DNA of 64,000 nt, taken from assembly GCF_001411555.2 (NCBI RefSeq), contig NC_049904.1:19791370-19855369 (forward strand), given 5' to 3'. This DNA is from Juglans regia. Its lineage: Eukaryota > Streptophyta > Magnoliopsida > Fagales > Juglandaceae. A model generated the notes under the pieces. It did not search any database, was not told the DNA's origin, and saw only the letters and a list, made by a program, of their open reading frames with translations. This document shows, piece by piece, positions 1-11,863 of the stretch (its first letter is position 1; the number at the start of each line of letters is the position of its first letter). The translations under genes and the position numbers were made by a program.

Positions 1-229
1 TATTATTATTATTATTATTTTTAAATAATACGTTTTGCTAAGCCTATCATAAATTGTTAAGACACTCCGTTAAGATATTCGTCTATTCTATTTAACTAGC
101 GTAGCAATCTCGAGGAAAATTAATTTTTCATTTTTTAAAAATAAATTATAATTACTTAATTATGATTTATTTATTATTTCTAATAGAATAAACGAAAACA
201 AAAATCAAGGTTTTCTACTAATAAGACAA

Positions 230-1150
230 TAAATGAACTAGTCCGTACGATTGTTCGTCTTATACTCACTCGGCTAATTCGTACCGAACTCGATTCGTGA
301 AAAAAAATCTTGATCGTGAAAGTAGAAATCTGCTCGATTAGTAAATAACACACTCGATTAAATTCGACTTGACTCGGTTAAGGTTTGTTAAAGCTAGCTC
401 ATTCATGCCCGACTCAACTCGTTAGCTCGACTCAATTAGAGCTCGTCTATAAATCATTGAATATATATAATTTATTTCTATATATTAGTATTCATATACA
501 CACATATTTGCTTCTATACATATTAAATTTAATAACATAAGCATAATTACCTTTATAATTAAATGTAGTATGTAACTTAATTACTTATGTCTAGTCATTT
601 ATACCTATATATTGAATATAGTTTATAATTATATGTTAGTTAATTAAGTACTTAAGTGATTAATTAATTATAGTATGTATTTGCTAATATGTGTAATAGT
701 TAGTACATAGGACTTGGTACTACAATGTATAACTATAAAAGAAATGCGTTTCTAAAAATGTTATAATTTTATAATTCAATACAAAGTTATATATTAGTTG
801 TAAAAATTTTATTAGATTTAATATTTTGTCTTGTAATTTGGTATTTTTAATTATTCAATTCATTCAAAAAATAAATAAAAATATATACAAGAGTACCAAC
901 AAAACTCGAGTAATAACTTGACTCAATTCGGTTCAGCTTAGGCTTGTTACAGAGTACAAACAAATATCGATAAATAACTCGGTTCAAATCGAGCTCGTGT
1001 TTGATCAGCTCGAACTCGGCTTAGCTCAGTTTAGCTTGGCTGCTCGAAGAGCTCTCAACTTGAGCTTGAGCTTGGACTCCAGTTACTTGAGTCCAACTCG
1101 ACTCGATAACCCAAAAACTTGACTTAGCTCGGATCGATTATAGCCCTAGC
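230..1150. repeat. Dispersed element with CTCGACTCG-rich flanks
   Basis: Two blocks (about 240-460 and 900-1145) are full of degenerate CTCGACTCG, GAGCTCG and GGTTCAGCTTGG words. They flank an AT-rich core. Such degenerate TCGA-rich blocks are common in plant repeats. I cannot assign a class: no clear terminal repeats or target duplications are visible. Confidence 0.4.
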
Positions 1151-1267
1151 TGCCAGCAACGAGGTGACTAGATGATTTGACCATCCATGTTGTGGGCCAT
1201 TAGGGGTGTCTAGCTCATGGTGACTTGATCTAAACATCTCGTTGGTTAAATATAGTCATCTAAGTAA

Positions 1268-1430
1268 TGTTAGGTACAAGCTCTAAATGTATAAACTTTG
1301 CATAAGCCTTTTGTAAAAATGTGAGTTCCATCAATAAAAAGTGAGTTTTTTATATTTTTTCATGGTAGAGTCTACTTTTTTTATGAAAGGCATGTGTAAG
1401 ACTTGTAAATTTGAGACTTGTATATCATTT
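1268..1430. repeat. Possible MITE with long imperfect inverted arms
   Basis: The left arm (ACAAGCTCTAAATGTATAAA) is roughly the reverse complement of the right arm near 1395-1428 (aagacttgtaaatttgagacttgta), with an AT-rich loop between. This hairpin layout is typical of non-autonomous DNA transposons. No target duplication was resolved. Confidence 0.4.
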
Positions 1431-2989
1431 CTCATAAATTTCGTCTTCTACGTGGTAGCTAATTCCAATCACCATAGGATGACTTGAGCTTGGCTACCAT
1501 AGAAGGTGGTTGAATCTAGCCATCCCCTAGTCGTAAAGAGTGCCACCATGGAAGTGGTTAAGTTATTATTTATTTAATTTTATTTTTATATAACAAAAAA
1601 TATTTTTTCACATGGCAATCGCAACAAATATGGTTTATTTATTTTTAGAAAAATTCTACTCATCATCTTCACACTACACACCACACACCACATATAATTC
1701 TTTTTTCTTTTATAAAATGTGTGGTATATGAATAATAAGTAGAAGAACTCAATTAGTTTAAGAAGAATAAAACTAATAAATAAATAAATAAATAAATAAG
1801 TATAGTGTGTGGGATGATAAATAGCAAAACTTTTATTTTTATTAAGTACGATAAACGGAAACTCTAACGGAGATGCTTGATTCAAAACTTATGATACGCT
1901 CATAGTACATGGTGATAATTTTTTAAAAAGGAAAAGTCTATTTATCATCTTTTTTATAATCATCATTTCAACATCTTTAGATGCATTATGAAATGATAGA
2001 CTCACAAGTAAAACATAATAAATAATTTTTAATTATTTAATATCATATCATGGGATTATAAGATGATAATGGTAAAATAGATGAAAAATAACACTACTCT
2101 CTTTAAAAAAAAAAAAAAAAAAAAACTATACAAGAAATCTCAAATAGGGCAAGAAACAAAGGCTTACTGCTATTTATTCCTAATTTTTTATTATCTACTG
2201 TTCTATTTCCTTGAGCTATATTGTGCTGTTCTGCAGTTTACATTACGTTACGGTTCAAGACGATTGACCAAGCCCAAACAAAAAGCCCAAAATAATTTAA
2301 TACCTTCCTTCAAGATGAAGTCTCCATGTGGCATTCACCCATTTTCGCTAGAGTTGTCCTTTTCTTTGGGTTTGCTTGCTTTCTTGCTTTTCTTATACTG
2401 TTTGATGAGTAAATCACTTGGTTCTGATTTTGATATTTTCAAATTTTAGGCTATATACGGTTATGTGAAAATCTCTCTTAAAAATGATATCCGTTCTGGG
2501 GAGTCCTCAAGTTTAGGGGTATCTATGTTTTTTTAAAGCAAGTATTTCATTAATATAAAATGATTAAGATATATGAAAAGTGGGTGAGGTTTGTCAACAT
2601 ACATCCTATTACAAATAATTACAGTATGAAAAAAAATAAAGAAATCACACTTTGAGATTGAAAAATTGGTTTCCACTCATTTCCTGCAAAGGGAGCATTG
2701 TCTTAAATAGTAATTCATTTATAGTCCGCTAGTCGAAATGTGTTGCTACCATTGGGTTGGTGGTGATGCATTGGCTTGAACTACTCAAAGAAAGACCGAT
2801 ATCTTTATGCTCAAGATCTTCAATTAGAGATAGCAAGAACACAATAGGAGTTAGAAGGAACCGATTGGCACGAACAATCGAAATTCTCACAATACTCTGT
2901 TCTGAAATCTTTTGACTAAGGAACCTGTTTCTTTCGAGTTTTGAATCTGCTCATGGTAAACATGAAAGATTCTTTGAAGTGGTGGACAA

Positions 2990-3090
2990 TGTTGGGTGGT
3001 CATGAATCTCTCTTAAGAGGTGAGGCTTTTTATCATATTTTTAAATCGACCACTAGCCCTTTCCACAATTGATGTGGGATAACCCTAACA
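2990..3090 (-). repeat. TRIM LTR copy 1
   Basis: Plus-strand copy runs from TGTTGGGTGGTCATG to GGGATAACCCTAACA. It lacks the CAACTCCAAAAGCTAGC segment of the later copies. Its internal domain 3091-3191 ends in GGCTCTGATAC, the reversed primer-binding site. Confidence 0.7.
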
Positions 3091-3204
3091 ATCTCTCCTC
3101 ACATATCGGGTCATGGGTTGGAGTAGCGACAACCCATTTATCTCGTGGATTGTTGAGCCGAGACTGTTGGTAAATTTGGCTCTGATACAAGTGTTGGGTG
3201 GGCA

Positions 3205-3856
3205 TGTTGGGTTGTGGAGCCTGATTGGTTATGTGAGCTAGAAAAGGCGTAGACAAATTGTTCGCTTGATTGTTGCTTGACCTGGCGCTCAAGCGAAGCT
3301 TAGGCAGTGAGTTCACTCGAGGTGCATTCGATAGTTGGCTCGAGCGAAACTTGGACAAAAAGTTTGCTCAATGCTCGCTTGGCAGTTCACTCGAGCTAAT
3401 GTTGGATTCGAGCGAAGCTTGGACAAAAAGTTCGCTTGATGCTTGCTTGGTACCACTCGAGCCAATGTTGGATTGGTTGTTCGCTTGAGGCGTGCTTGAC
3501 ACCTGCTCGAGCAAAGAACCCTCTTTTGCCATATTAAGGTTTCTAGCACTGTTTGCTATATATATGAATGTTATTTCATATGTTTTGTGTCAATGAGTGT
3601 CAGATTGAACAGAGATAGGCAAAAGACGTGAGAGCATATTGTGTGAGAGAAAAGCCCTAGAGAGAGAGTTGAGATTGTGTGAGTAGAGTGAATCTCTTGT
3701 AACTCACTGTGTGATTGTACTTTTCTCTAGAATAAAATCCCCTGCAACTTTGTAGATGTAGGCACATTGCCAACCACGTTAAGTATTGTGTGTCGTGTGT
3801 GTGTGATTGATTTGCTTGTGTTTGCTTTTGCTTATTTATCATCGTTGTTTTTCACA
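3205..3856 (+). repeat. 5' LTR of the nested copia-derived element
   Basis: It starts TGTTGGGTTGTGG and ends TTTTTCACA. It contains an internal near-repeat of GCTCGAGCGAAACTTGGAC words (3290-3490). The primer-binding site follows five bases later. Confidence 0.75.
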
Positions 3857-3901
3857 TCAATTGGTATCAGAGAGCCAAGGTTCGGGCCTGAAAGGAGAAC
3901 G

Positions 3902-5020
3902 ATGACAAGAGACATAGTGAAGGTTGGAATCGAGAAGTTTGATGACACATATTTTGGTTATTGGAGAATGCAGATTGAGGATTATCTCTATGAGAAGAAG
4001 CTCCATCTTCCTCTATTAGGACAAAAGTTGGAGAGTATGGATGATACTAAGTGAAATCTGTTGAATCGATAGGTTTTGGCGATTATTCGGTTGACCTTGT
4101 TTAGATCAGTGACACACAACTTATTAAGGAGAGAAATATGATAGATCTCATGGCGGGTTTGTTAGCTATGGACGAAAAGCCGTCAACGAATAACAAGGTG
4201 CATATGATGAACAAACTGTTCATAAGATACGTTTGTGACCCAATACTTAAATGACTTTAATACGATCACAAATCAATTTTCTTCTGTAGAGAATGTAGAG
4301 AATGGGTTTGATGATAATATTAGGGCGTTGATTTCGTTGGCATTGTTGCCAAATAGTTGGGAGGCCATGAGGATGGTCTCCCAACTATTAGTAATTTAGC
4401 CGGTAAGATGAAACTGAATAACAATGACATACGTGACGTGATCCTTGATGAGGAGGTACGCAAAAAAGACTCTAGGTGCTCACAATTGGGGTTGGGGACC
4501 TATCAGGTCCAAGAACAGAGGTAGGAGCAATTCGAGATCTAGGCAGTGGATCACTTGATGGAATTGTGGCAAGCTGAACCACATCAAAAGAGACTATCGG
4601 AATCAAGAAAGTACTAAGAATGACACTGTGAATGCAATGGTTGAGGAAATAAAGGACACTCTATTCCTTGCAGTGCATAGTCCAGTTGATGATTGGGTGA
4701 TGGATTCAAGGGCTTAGTTCCATAGCACCTCACATTGAGAAATCATGCAGAATTATGTCGCGGGTGATTTTAGAAAGATGCACAAGGACGATGGAGAGGC
4801 ATTGAATGTAGTGGGAGTGAGCAATGTGCGTATCGCACTTTCGAATAGGAGCGTGTGGACTTTGCAGCAAGTCAAACATATTCTAGAACTGAAGAAAAGA
4901 CTGATCTCTATGGGACAACTTAATGGCAACGGTCATAGAGTAGTGTTTTCCGAAGGAGTGTGCAAGGTTACGAAGGGTGCGATGGTCTTGGCGCGTGGTA
5001 AGAAAACTGACACTTTGTAA
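3902..5020 (+). pseudogene. Degraded copia gag and protease-like remnant
   Basis: The frame opens at ATG 3902 (MTRDIVKVGIEKFDD) and reads like the N-terminus of a copia gag (F.G..Y..W..QIEDYL) until a stop at 4052. Further gag follows in other frames. A damaged zinc knuckle with NCGKLNHIKRDY is near 4561-4600. A segment at 4745-5020 resembles the region between protease and integrase (QVKHILELKKRLISMGQL). Frameshifts and stops (for example within 4690-4745) make it non-coding. No D-D-E integrase or RT motif follows before the right LTR. Confidence 0.6.
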
Positions 5021-5721
5021 TTGACATCAGTGCACTGATGTGCAGGTAAATGAAAAGTTGTAGCAGAGTAGTCTTGGTCGTGCGAACAAGATGGGGAAGC
5101 AAAAGGGAGTTAGCTTTGCAGATCATCATGTAAGCGTGGAGAAATCTCCCGAGACCATGATGCGAAACATAGCTGGGAGAGACGGGAACAGAGAGTCTGG
5201 AGTTCTAGGGATGTCTACACCTACAATTGATGCTTGCAGAGCTACCAAGATGGCCAAACCACCACGGTGGTCACCTACCTTGAAAGATCCTGATGACAGA
5301 AGGTCGTGAGCCACAGTACAACAAAAAAATCTTGCGAGATGGGAGATCGAGTAAGTGAGAATTGGCTAATAAGAAGCTGTCTGAACTTTCAGGGAGGAAA
5401 TGGAAACTGCACAGGAGATGGGCACATTGACTGAAGATAGAAAATGTTAGCAGCAGGAGATGAGATCAGTCATCCAAATCAAAGAAGGGGACGTCAACAA
5501 CAAGTTTTCTGATGTTTGCCAGGGTCAGTTTGAGATCGGATATTCCTAGTGCAGTGAGATTGTGAGTCGCCCAATAGATGTGCTGACTGAGGGCAATGTA
5601 TGTGAGAGACTAAAGTCGGGCTTAACTTTAGTTAGTATATGTTCTCGCTTGAAGTCGAGAGCTACATAATTGATAGGGCAGGCTGATGCTGAAGACATTG
5701 ATTGGCATGTGAAGATTTACT

Positions 5722-5925
5722 CCTTGGTTACGCAGTTCAGATGAGATGAGATGTTTTGTTGAAGGTTGAATAAAATATTATTAAAATATATTTTTTAATG
5801 TTATTCTTGTTTTGACATTTGAAAAAGTTGAATTGTTTATTATATTTTGTGTGAGAATTTGAAAAGTTTGTAATGATGAAATGGGATGAGATGAGAGGTT
5901 TTATGTATCCAAACCGAGCCTTAGT
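5722..5925 (+). repeat. GATGAGATG-family MITE-like repeat, copy 1
   Basis: It reads TTGGTTACGCAGTTCAGATG at the left and ends TATCCAAACCGAGCC. Inside are TTGAATAAAATATTATT and TTGTTTATTATATTTTGTG, shared with copies at 23298, 24930, 25846, 34127 and 35330. It lies just before the right LTR of the copia-derived element, so it entered after that element. Confidence 0.6.
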
Positions 5926-5940
5926 CTCCAAATGGGAGAT

Positions 5941-6416
5941 TGTTGGGTTATGGAGCTTGATTGGTTTTGTAAGTTAGAAAAGGAGTAGATAGATTGTTTG
6001 ACAATTGTCGCTCGACCTAGCGTTTGAGCGAAACTCAGGTAGTGAGTTCGCTCGAGGCGCGCAAAGTTGAGCTAAACTTGGCACTTGAGCAAAACTCAAA
6101 CAGTTGGCTTGAGCAAAATTGGACAAAAAGTTTTCTAGATGTTCGCTTGACAGTCTACTCGAGCCAATGTTAATTTGGTTGTTTGCTTGCGGCACACTCG
6201 ACACCGTTCTAGCAGAGAACCCTATTTTGCCAGATTAGGGTTTCTAGTGCCGTTTTTTATAACTCACTTTGTGATTGTAATCTCATATGGAATAAAATTC
6301 ACTGCTCAGCAGAGTTGACATATTTTCAAACCACGTTAAATATTGTGTGTCGTGTGTGTATGATTGATTTACTAGTGTTATTATTTTAGCTTGTTTATCA
6401 TCGTTGTTTGACAACA
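5941..6416 (+). repeat. 3' LTR of the nested copia-derived element
   Basis: It starts TGTTGGGTTATGG and ends TTGTTTGACAACA. It matches the left LTR but lacks the segment corresponding to about 3560-3710. Confidence 0.75.
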
Positions 6417-7185
6417 GGTCATGAGTATCTCTCAACTCCAAAAGCTAGCTCCAGGGGTGAGGCTTTCTCTCATACTTATAAACTGACCACCAGCTCCTTC
6501 CACAACTGATGTGGGACAACCCTAACAATCTCACCTCACACATCGGGCCCTGGGTTGGAGTAGAGACATAAAGTTTCTCCCGCGGACTATTGGGCCAAGA
6601 TTGTTGGTAAATCTGGGCTCTGATACTAGTGTTGAGTGGCCATGGGCTCTCTCAACCCCTAAAGCTAGCTCAAGAGGTGAGGCTCTCCCCCACACTTATA
6701 AATTGACCACCAGCCTCTTCCACAACCAATGGGGGACAACCCCAAACAAATTTTTCCTCACACATTGGTCCTTGGGTCGGAGTAGCGACAATCCGTTTCT
6801 CTCGCAAACTATTGGACTGAGATTATTGGTAAACATGGGCTCTGATACTAGTGTTAATTAGTCATGGGCTCTCTCAACCCCAAAAGCTAGCTCAAGAGGT
6901 GAGGTTATCCCCCACACTTATAAACTGACCACTAGTCCATTCCATAACCGATGTGGGACAAACCCAACAATCACTTCCTCCACATCGAGCCTTGGGTTGA
7001 AGTAGAGACAACCCGTTTATTCCGCGGACTGTTGGGTTGAGATTGTTAGTAAATCTGAGCTCCGATACTAGTGTTGGGTGGTCATAAGACTCTCAATTCC
7101 TAAAGCTAGCTCAAGAAGTGAGGCTTTCCCTCATACTTATAAATTGACCATAAGCCTCTTCCACAACTGATGTAGGACAATCTGA
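6417..7185 (-). repeat. TRIM LTR copies 2 (right part), 3, 4 and 5
   Basis: Copy 2 resumes at 6417 and ends CCCTAACA at 6537. Copy 3 is 6630-6748, copy 4 6852-6969 and copy 5 7072 to about 7185, where similarity fades. Internal domains between them end GGCTCTGATACTAG, or CTCCGATACTAG in the last, the reversed primer site. Confidence 0.7.
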
Positions 7186-7538
7186 ATAGACCAAACAGGA
7201 AAATAAATGTTGAAACTCATATTCCACCTTGAAGGCCCCTCGCGAACGAAAAGATAAACAAGAATTTATCAAAACTTATTAGTGGACTAGAGAAGCAGAT
7301 GTTGGTAGGCATGTTTGCACTTGAAAGACCTTTTCCTTCACTGAAAAAGGACCCTTGTAGAGAGGACACTTATACTGAACATTATATTTTTTTCCAGACT
7401 TTTGATTGCAAATAAGCCCCCATGATGAAATTATTGGCGTGAATTTTGGTTGAGTGTCTTGCAAATGGATCTCTCTCTCTCTCTCTCACCAAGGTATTAG
7501 ACGTAAGCCTCACTTGTAAGATGCCCTAGTTGGTATGG
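7186..7538. other. Spacer between TRIM array and copia element
   Basis: I see no gene. A short CT run (ATCTCTCTCTCTCTCTCACC) lies near 7469-7488. Confidence 0.5.
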
Positions 7539-7543
7539 TAATC

Positions 7544-7851
7544 TGATAGCACACATAAACTTCCCCTGCTTCATGTCGATAAATCCTTTGCATTGAAAGC
7601 CTCGGTCAACAAACCCACGAATCCAGCTCACAAGCACATGCTGATAAATCCTCTGCATTGAAAGCCTTGGTCAACAATCCCATGAATCAAGCCATGTGGA
7701 CAGCTAGCTACCATTTATATTTATATTGACATATTCCCGACTTTAATTATGGGATCATGGTTGGCATACATTTGTATATATTTGCCACCTCATATCGGCT
7801 TTAATATTCATTGAAGAAGAATATACAAACATTAGTTTTCAATTTCTTTTA
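7544..7851 (+). repeat. 5' LTR of the copia element
   Basis: 308 bp. It contains a direct duplication of about 64 bp (GATAAATCCTYTGCATTGAAAG, near 7580 and 7645) that the 3' LTR has only once. The last base abuts the primer-binding site. Confidence 0.75.
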
Positions 7852-7891
7852 TGGTATCCAAAGCCTATTGTGACTAATGTCTATTTTTTCT

Positions 7892-9154
7892 ATGGCATCT
7901 TCTTCATCCACCATGGCTTCTTCCCCTGCTTCATTTACCTTAGCTCTCCCTCTCACAAGCCTTAATCATCTTATTACCATTAAACTAAATCGGAAGAACT
8001 ATTTATTATGGAAATCTTAGTTGATCCCATACCTCAAAGGACAAAACTTGTATGGCTTTGTGGATGGCTCCATCCCAACCCCTTCTTTACTGGCAAGCAC
8101 TCAAGAGTATGTTCGTGGTTAAGTCCAATGCAAGAATCATCAAACTGTGTGTCAACTTTCCTCACAGAAAAAAGGGTAGCCTTTCCATTGTTGAATACTT
8201 TCAGAAAATGAAGATTTATGCCAATACTTTGGCAGCCATAGGCCACCCCCTTACTGACTGTGAATTGATCAGTTATATTCTTGCAGGCCTTGGATCTGAC
8301 TAAGATTCTCTTATCACCTTGCTCACCACTCGACTAGAACCAATGAATCTCCAAGAGACATATGGCCATCTCCTCAATTATGAGCTTCGGCTAGAGCAGC
8401 AGCAAAATGGTTTCAATATACTAAATGCTACTACCAACATGGTCTCGTGGCATTCTTCGAGTCAAGGCAGCTCTTGTGGCTCAACCATTGGTAATAAAAA
8501 CCAGTCCTCTCAGTCAAATAACCATTCACGAGGAAGGGGATGTGGATGCAATTTCTCCTACAATGGATCAAGACCAGTCTGCCAAGTTTGTAACAAACCA
8601 GGCCATATAGAACTCAAGTGCTATCAACGTTTTAATTTTTCATATCAAGCTAAGCAAACCAATGGTCTTCAAGCACACATGTCGGCTGCATCCTCTCAAA
8701 ATGATTCGAATTGGTATCCTGATACAGCTACCACTTATCATCTCACCTCTGACCTTAACAATCTAAACCTCCAAGCTGATGAATATACTGGCACTGATCA
8801 TATAAGGGTTGGTAATGGTGCAGGTTTGTCTATCCATCATATTGGTACTTCTCATTTTTCATCTATTTCTAAAAATTATACTTGCAACAACTCTTACATC
8901 TTCCTTCTATTCAAAAACATCTGTTGTCTGTTAGCAAGTTTACTTGTGATAATCATGTATTTTTTGAATTTCATCCATCTTATTTTTGTGTGAAGGACCT
9001 TAATACTGGGAGACTCCTTCCAGATCGACTAAAAATGGGTTGTACACCTTTTCACCCTATCCATCCAATGCTCCTCACAAATTTGACTTCCTTTGCGAAT
9101 GAGCTTCACTTGATGTTTGGCATAGTTGCTTTGGACATCACTCACTCTGTTTAG
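7892..9154 (+). pseudogene. Copia gag, protease and pre-integrase remnants
   Basis: The reading starts at ATG 7892 (MASSSSTMASS) with the LNRKNYLLWK gag motif, then breaks at a stop near 8018. A gag middle segment lies at 8052-8303 and more gag at 8319-8993. A zinc knuckle C-X2-C-X4-H-X4-C (CQVCNKPGHIELKC) is at about 8580-8621. The protease region near 8712 reads WYPDTATTYHLTSD, where copia proteases have D-S-G-A. The pre-integrase region (LPSIQKHLLSVSKF) is at 8890-9000 in another frame. No intact protein is possible. Confidence 0.8.
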
Positions 9155-9249
9155 TCAATAACATTTTATTTTTCAATAAACTCCCTGTTACTAGAAATAA
9201 GACTGTTGCTATTTGAAATTCTTGTAAACAAGATAAAAGTCATAATTTA

Positions 9250-10120
9250 CCTTTTCATTTGTCACCATATCGTTCTCAAAATCCTTTGGACTTAATTTTC
9301 TTAGATGTTTGGGGTCCTTCTCCTATACCCTTTATAGAAGGCTGCCGATACTATGTCATTTTCTTGGATGACTATAGTAAATTCACATGGCTTTATCCGT
9401 TGACCAAAAAATCTAAAGTTGAGCCTACTTTACAGATTTTTCAAAAACTAGTTGAGCATCAATTTGAGAGAAAAATTAAATTCGTTCAAATCGATTGGGG
9501 TGGGGAGTATAGACGACTACATACACAATTTTTAAGTCTCTTGGTATTGTCCATCGAATAATTTGCCCACACACTCATGATCAAAATGGATCCATTGAAA
9601 GAAAACACCGTCATCTTGTTAAAACCGGGCTCTCTCTTATGGCTCATGCCCAAACAATACTGGTCTTATGCTTTTCAAATGGCTTGTTTTCTTGTTAATA
9701 GACTTCCTTATCCCATTATTCAAAATAAATCTCCCCTTGAATGCCTCTTCCACACAAAGCCATATTATACTTTTCTGAAAACCTTTGGATGTGCTTGTTA
9801 GCCCAACCTACATCCAGACAATGCCCACAAGCTTGACTATCGGTCCCAACGTTGTGTCTTTCTTGGATATAGTCCTTCACACAATGGATACACTTGTCTT
9901 CATCTCCCATTTAGCGGAATATACATATCTCGGCTTGTCACTTTTGATGAGACTTGTTTTCCATTTCAAACTTTTGTCTCAAGCACCAACCTTCCTTCTA
10001 ACATGGGTCAATCACTTGAGGCCCTTTTACCTTTGTGTCAGTAGGTCCCTTGAGCTGGTCCAACTAACACTTCTGGCCCACTTGAGCAATTTGCATCAGC
10101 TCCACACAATAGCTCTCTAG
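9250..10120 (+). pseudogene. Copia integrase core, frameshifted
   Basis: 9259-9561 encodes FLDVWGPSPI and FLDDYSKFTWLYPL, carrying the first and second Asp of the D-D-E core. It continues in a second frame at 9577-9801 (FQMACFLVNRLPYPII) and a third at 9785 onward. The frame changes rule out a working integrase. Confidence 0.75.
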
Positions 10121-10389
10121 TTGTCCATGTTCCTGCACCTTCCTCACGTGATGCCACAGTACCATTGTCTTCTCCAGATAGTGCTCTTTCACCAACTGCC
10201 ATTCCTGCACCAACACCCAGCTCTTGCACAAATCCAACAGATCCACCAGCCACTCCTCGAATCCATCCAATGCACACCAGCCTCCAAAACAATATTCGAT
10301 GCCCCAAGAAACACCCCGATGGCACGATAGCTACTTAGTCTCATGCTCTGCTATCAACTAGCACCTCTGTTGATCATAAACCAACTTGC

Positions 10390-11863
10390 TTCACTACTAC
10401 ATCCAAACATTCAGAATGGAGAAAAGGCATGAATAATGAATTTGATGCTCTCTTAAGCAATGGTACCTGGCAACTTGTTCCTGTCAAACCCAAGATGAAC
10501 ATAATCGGATGCAAGTGCGTTTACCATCTCAAACGCAATGTCGATAGTAGCATTCAACGTTATAAAGCTCGGTGAGTAGCCAAAGGTTTCCATAAGCAAC
10601 CTAGCCTTGATTATGGAGAAACCTTCAGTCCGGTCATTAAACAACAGACCATCCAACTCATTCTCAGCCTGATAGTTACTAGAAAATGGCAAGTCAGACA
10701 ACTTGATGTGCATAACGCATTCTTGCACGGTGACCTTACTGAAACAGTTTTTATGATCCAGCCACATGGCTTTGTTCACCCTCAATATCCACACCATGTT
10801 TGTCAATTAAGAAAGGCCATCTACGGTCTTAAGCAAACTCCCCACTTGTGGTTCGCAAAACTGAGCTCTCAACTTCTTGAGTTTGGCTTCTATTCCTCAA
10901 AAGCTAATACCTCCCTTTTTATATATTGTCACAACAATTTAGCGCTTATTGTCTTGGTCTATGTTGATGATATACTCGTCATTGGTTCTTCTGCAGTTGA
11001 TTCTCTGCTACACCATTTTTGGTCTAGCCTAACAATCAAAGATCTTGGCCAACTACATTATTTTCTTGGTGTTGAAGCTCATTTCAAGTTAGATGGAATT
11101 TTTCTTTCACAACAAAATTATGTTTTGGATCTACTTCATCGCACCAATATGACCAATGCCAAGCCTATAGCCATTGCCATGTCTTCCTCTCATGATCTCA
11201 CCATGTTTGATAGTGATGCCTTTCATTATCCCACTCTTTATCGTAGTACAGTTGGAGACCTCCAATATGTCTTTCTTACCAGACCTAACCTCTCTTTTCC
11301 AGTAAATCGTGTATATCAATACATGCACTGCCCTACTATAAATCATTGGATGGATGTGAAAAGAATTCTACTGTATCTTAAAGCCACCTTTATGCATGGT
11401 CTTCATATCTCACCTAATTCCTCCAACCTCTTACAAGCATATCCTGATGCGGATTGGACTAGTTGCCGAGACAATCGACTCTCCACCAGTGGGTATCTCA
11501 TTTTCTTTGGTGAAAACTTAATATTTTGGAGCTCTTGCAAGCAAACTAAAGTTGCCAGATCAAGTACTGAAGCCGAATACAAAGCTTTAGCCAACTCCAC
11601 AGCTGAATTAATCTGGTTGCAAGATCTTCTTTGAGAACTTGGTGTTTATTTACGCCAACCTCACACGTTGTGGTGTGATAATATTGGAGCCACGTACCTC
11701 TATGCCAACCCCATTTTTTATGCTTGTACAAAGCACGTTGCGATTGACTTTCACTTTGTCCGAGAAAGAGTTGGCCTCGGACAACTCCAAGTCCATTTCA
11801 GCTCAGGTAAAGACCAGCCTGTTGATGTACTCAGAGCACTCTCATTGGATTAGTTAAAAGTTA
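10390..11863 (+). pseudogene. Copia reverse transcriptase and RNase H, interrupted by a MITE
   Basis: RT starts before 10450 in a broken frame (W...MNNEFDALLSNGTWQLVP). A long open part at 10708-11634 has YGLKQTPHLWFAKL and the catalytic LVYVDDILVIGSS. The RNase H part reads DADWTSCRDNRLSTSGYL and SSTEAEYKAL. A TGA at 11632 ends the frame. The remaining RNase H tail runs to about 11833, where a MITE begins. It is the best-preserved part of the element. Confidence 0.85.

Larger units (their letters stand above)
1..2989. other. AT-rich intergenic region, no supported gene
   Basis: I see no gene here. The stretch holds a CTCGACTCG-rich repeat (about 230-1150), a palindromic short element (about 1268-1430), an AAAT microsatellite (about 1775-1801), a poly-A run near 2106 and unique-looking AT-rich sequence. 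Open frames at 1586-1885 (minus) and 2081-2449 (plus) are rich in F, L, K and Y, as expected of AT-rich noise, and show no recognisable domain. Confidence 0.6.
3205..6416 (+). mobile_element. Ty1/copia-derived element, gag only, nested in a TRIM LTR
   Basis: The left LTR is 3205-3856 and the right LTR 5941-6416. Both begin TGTTGGGTT and share several hundred bases. The left LTR is followed by TTGGTATCAGAG at 3861, the Met tRNA primer site. The right LTR is preceded by CCAAATGGGAGAT, a copia-type polypurine tract. Flanking 5-mers GGGCA (3200-3204) and GGTCA (6417-6421) look like a target duplication with one change. Coding remnants cover gag and a protease-like region only; integrase, RT and RNase H are missing. 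The right LTR is about 175 bp shorter by internal deletion. Confidence 0.75.
2990..7185 (-). mobile_element. Tandem array of TRIM-like miniature LTR elements
   Basis: Five copies of a 100-120 bp LTR-like unit alternate with four internal domains of about 100 bp. The LTR copies start at 2990, 3192 (split), 6630, 6852 and 7072. On the minus strand each LTR reads TGTTRGGKTTGTCCCACATC and ends in CCAACA. It is followed by TAGTATCAGAGC, a near match to the initiator-Met tRNA primer site TGGTATCAGAGC. Tiny LTRs, a primer site and no coding capacity define TRIM elements. The second LTR is interrupted by the copia-derived element at 3205-6416. The LTR-internal-LTR-internal chain suggests unequal recombination between units. 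Confidence 0.75.

Noticed and set aside
2081..2449. 122-residue frame with a hydrophobic C-terminus as a membrane protein gene
   Set aside because: It starts in a poly-A/poly-K run and no homologous family is recognisable; AT-rich composition explains the hydrophobicity.
3053..3549. Overlapping small frames in the left copia-derived LTR as genes
   Set aside because: They arise from repeated GCTCGAGCGAAAC-like words in the LTR and have no recognisable domain.
3861..3875. TGGTATCAGAG motifs here and elsewhere as tRNA gene fragments
   Set aside because: They sit directly after LTR ends and are primer-binding sites complementary to initiator-Met tRNA; no tRNA fold surrounds them.
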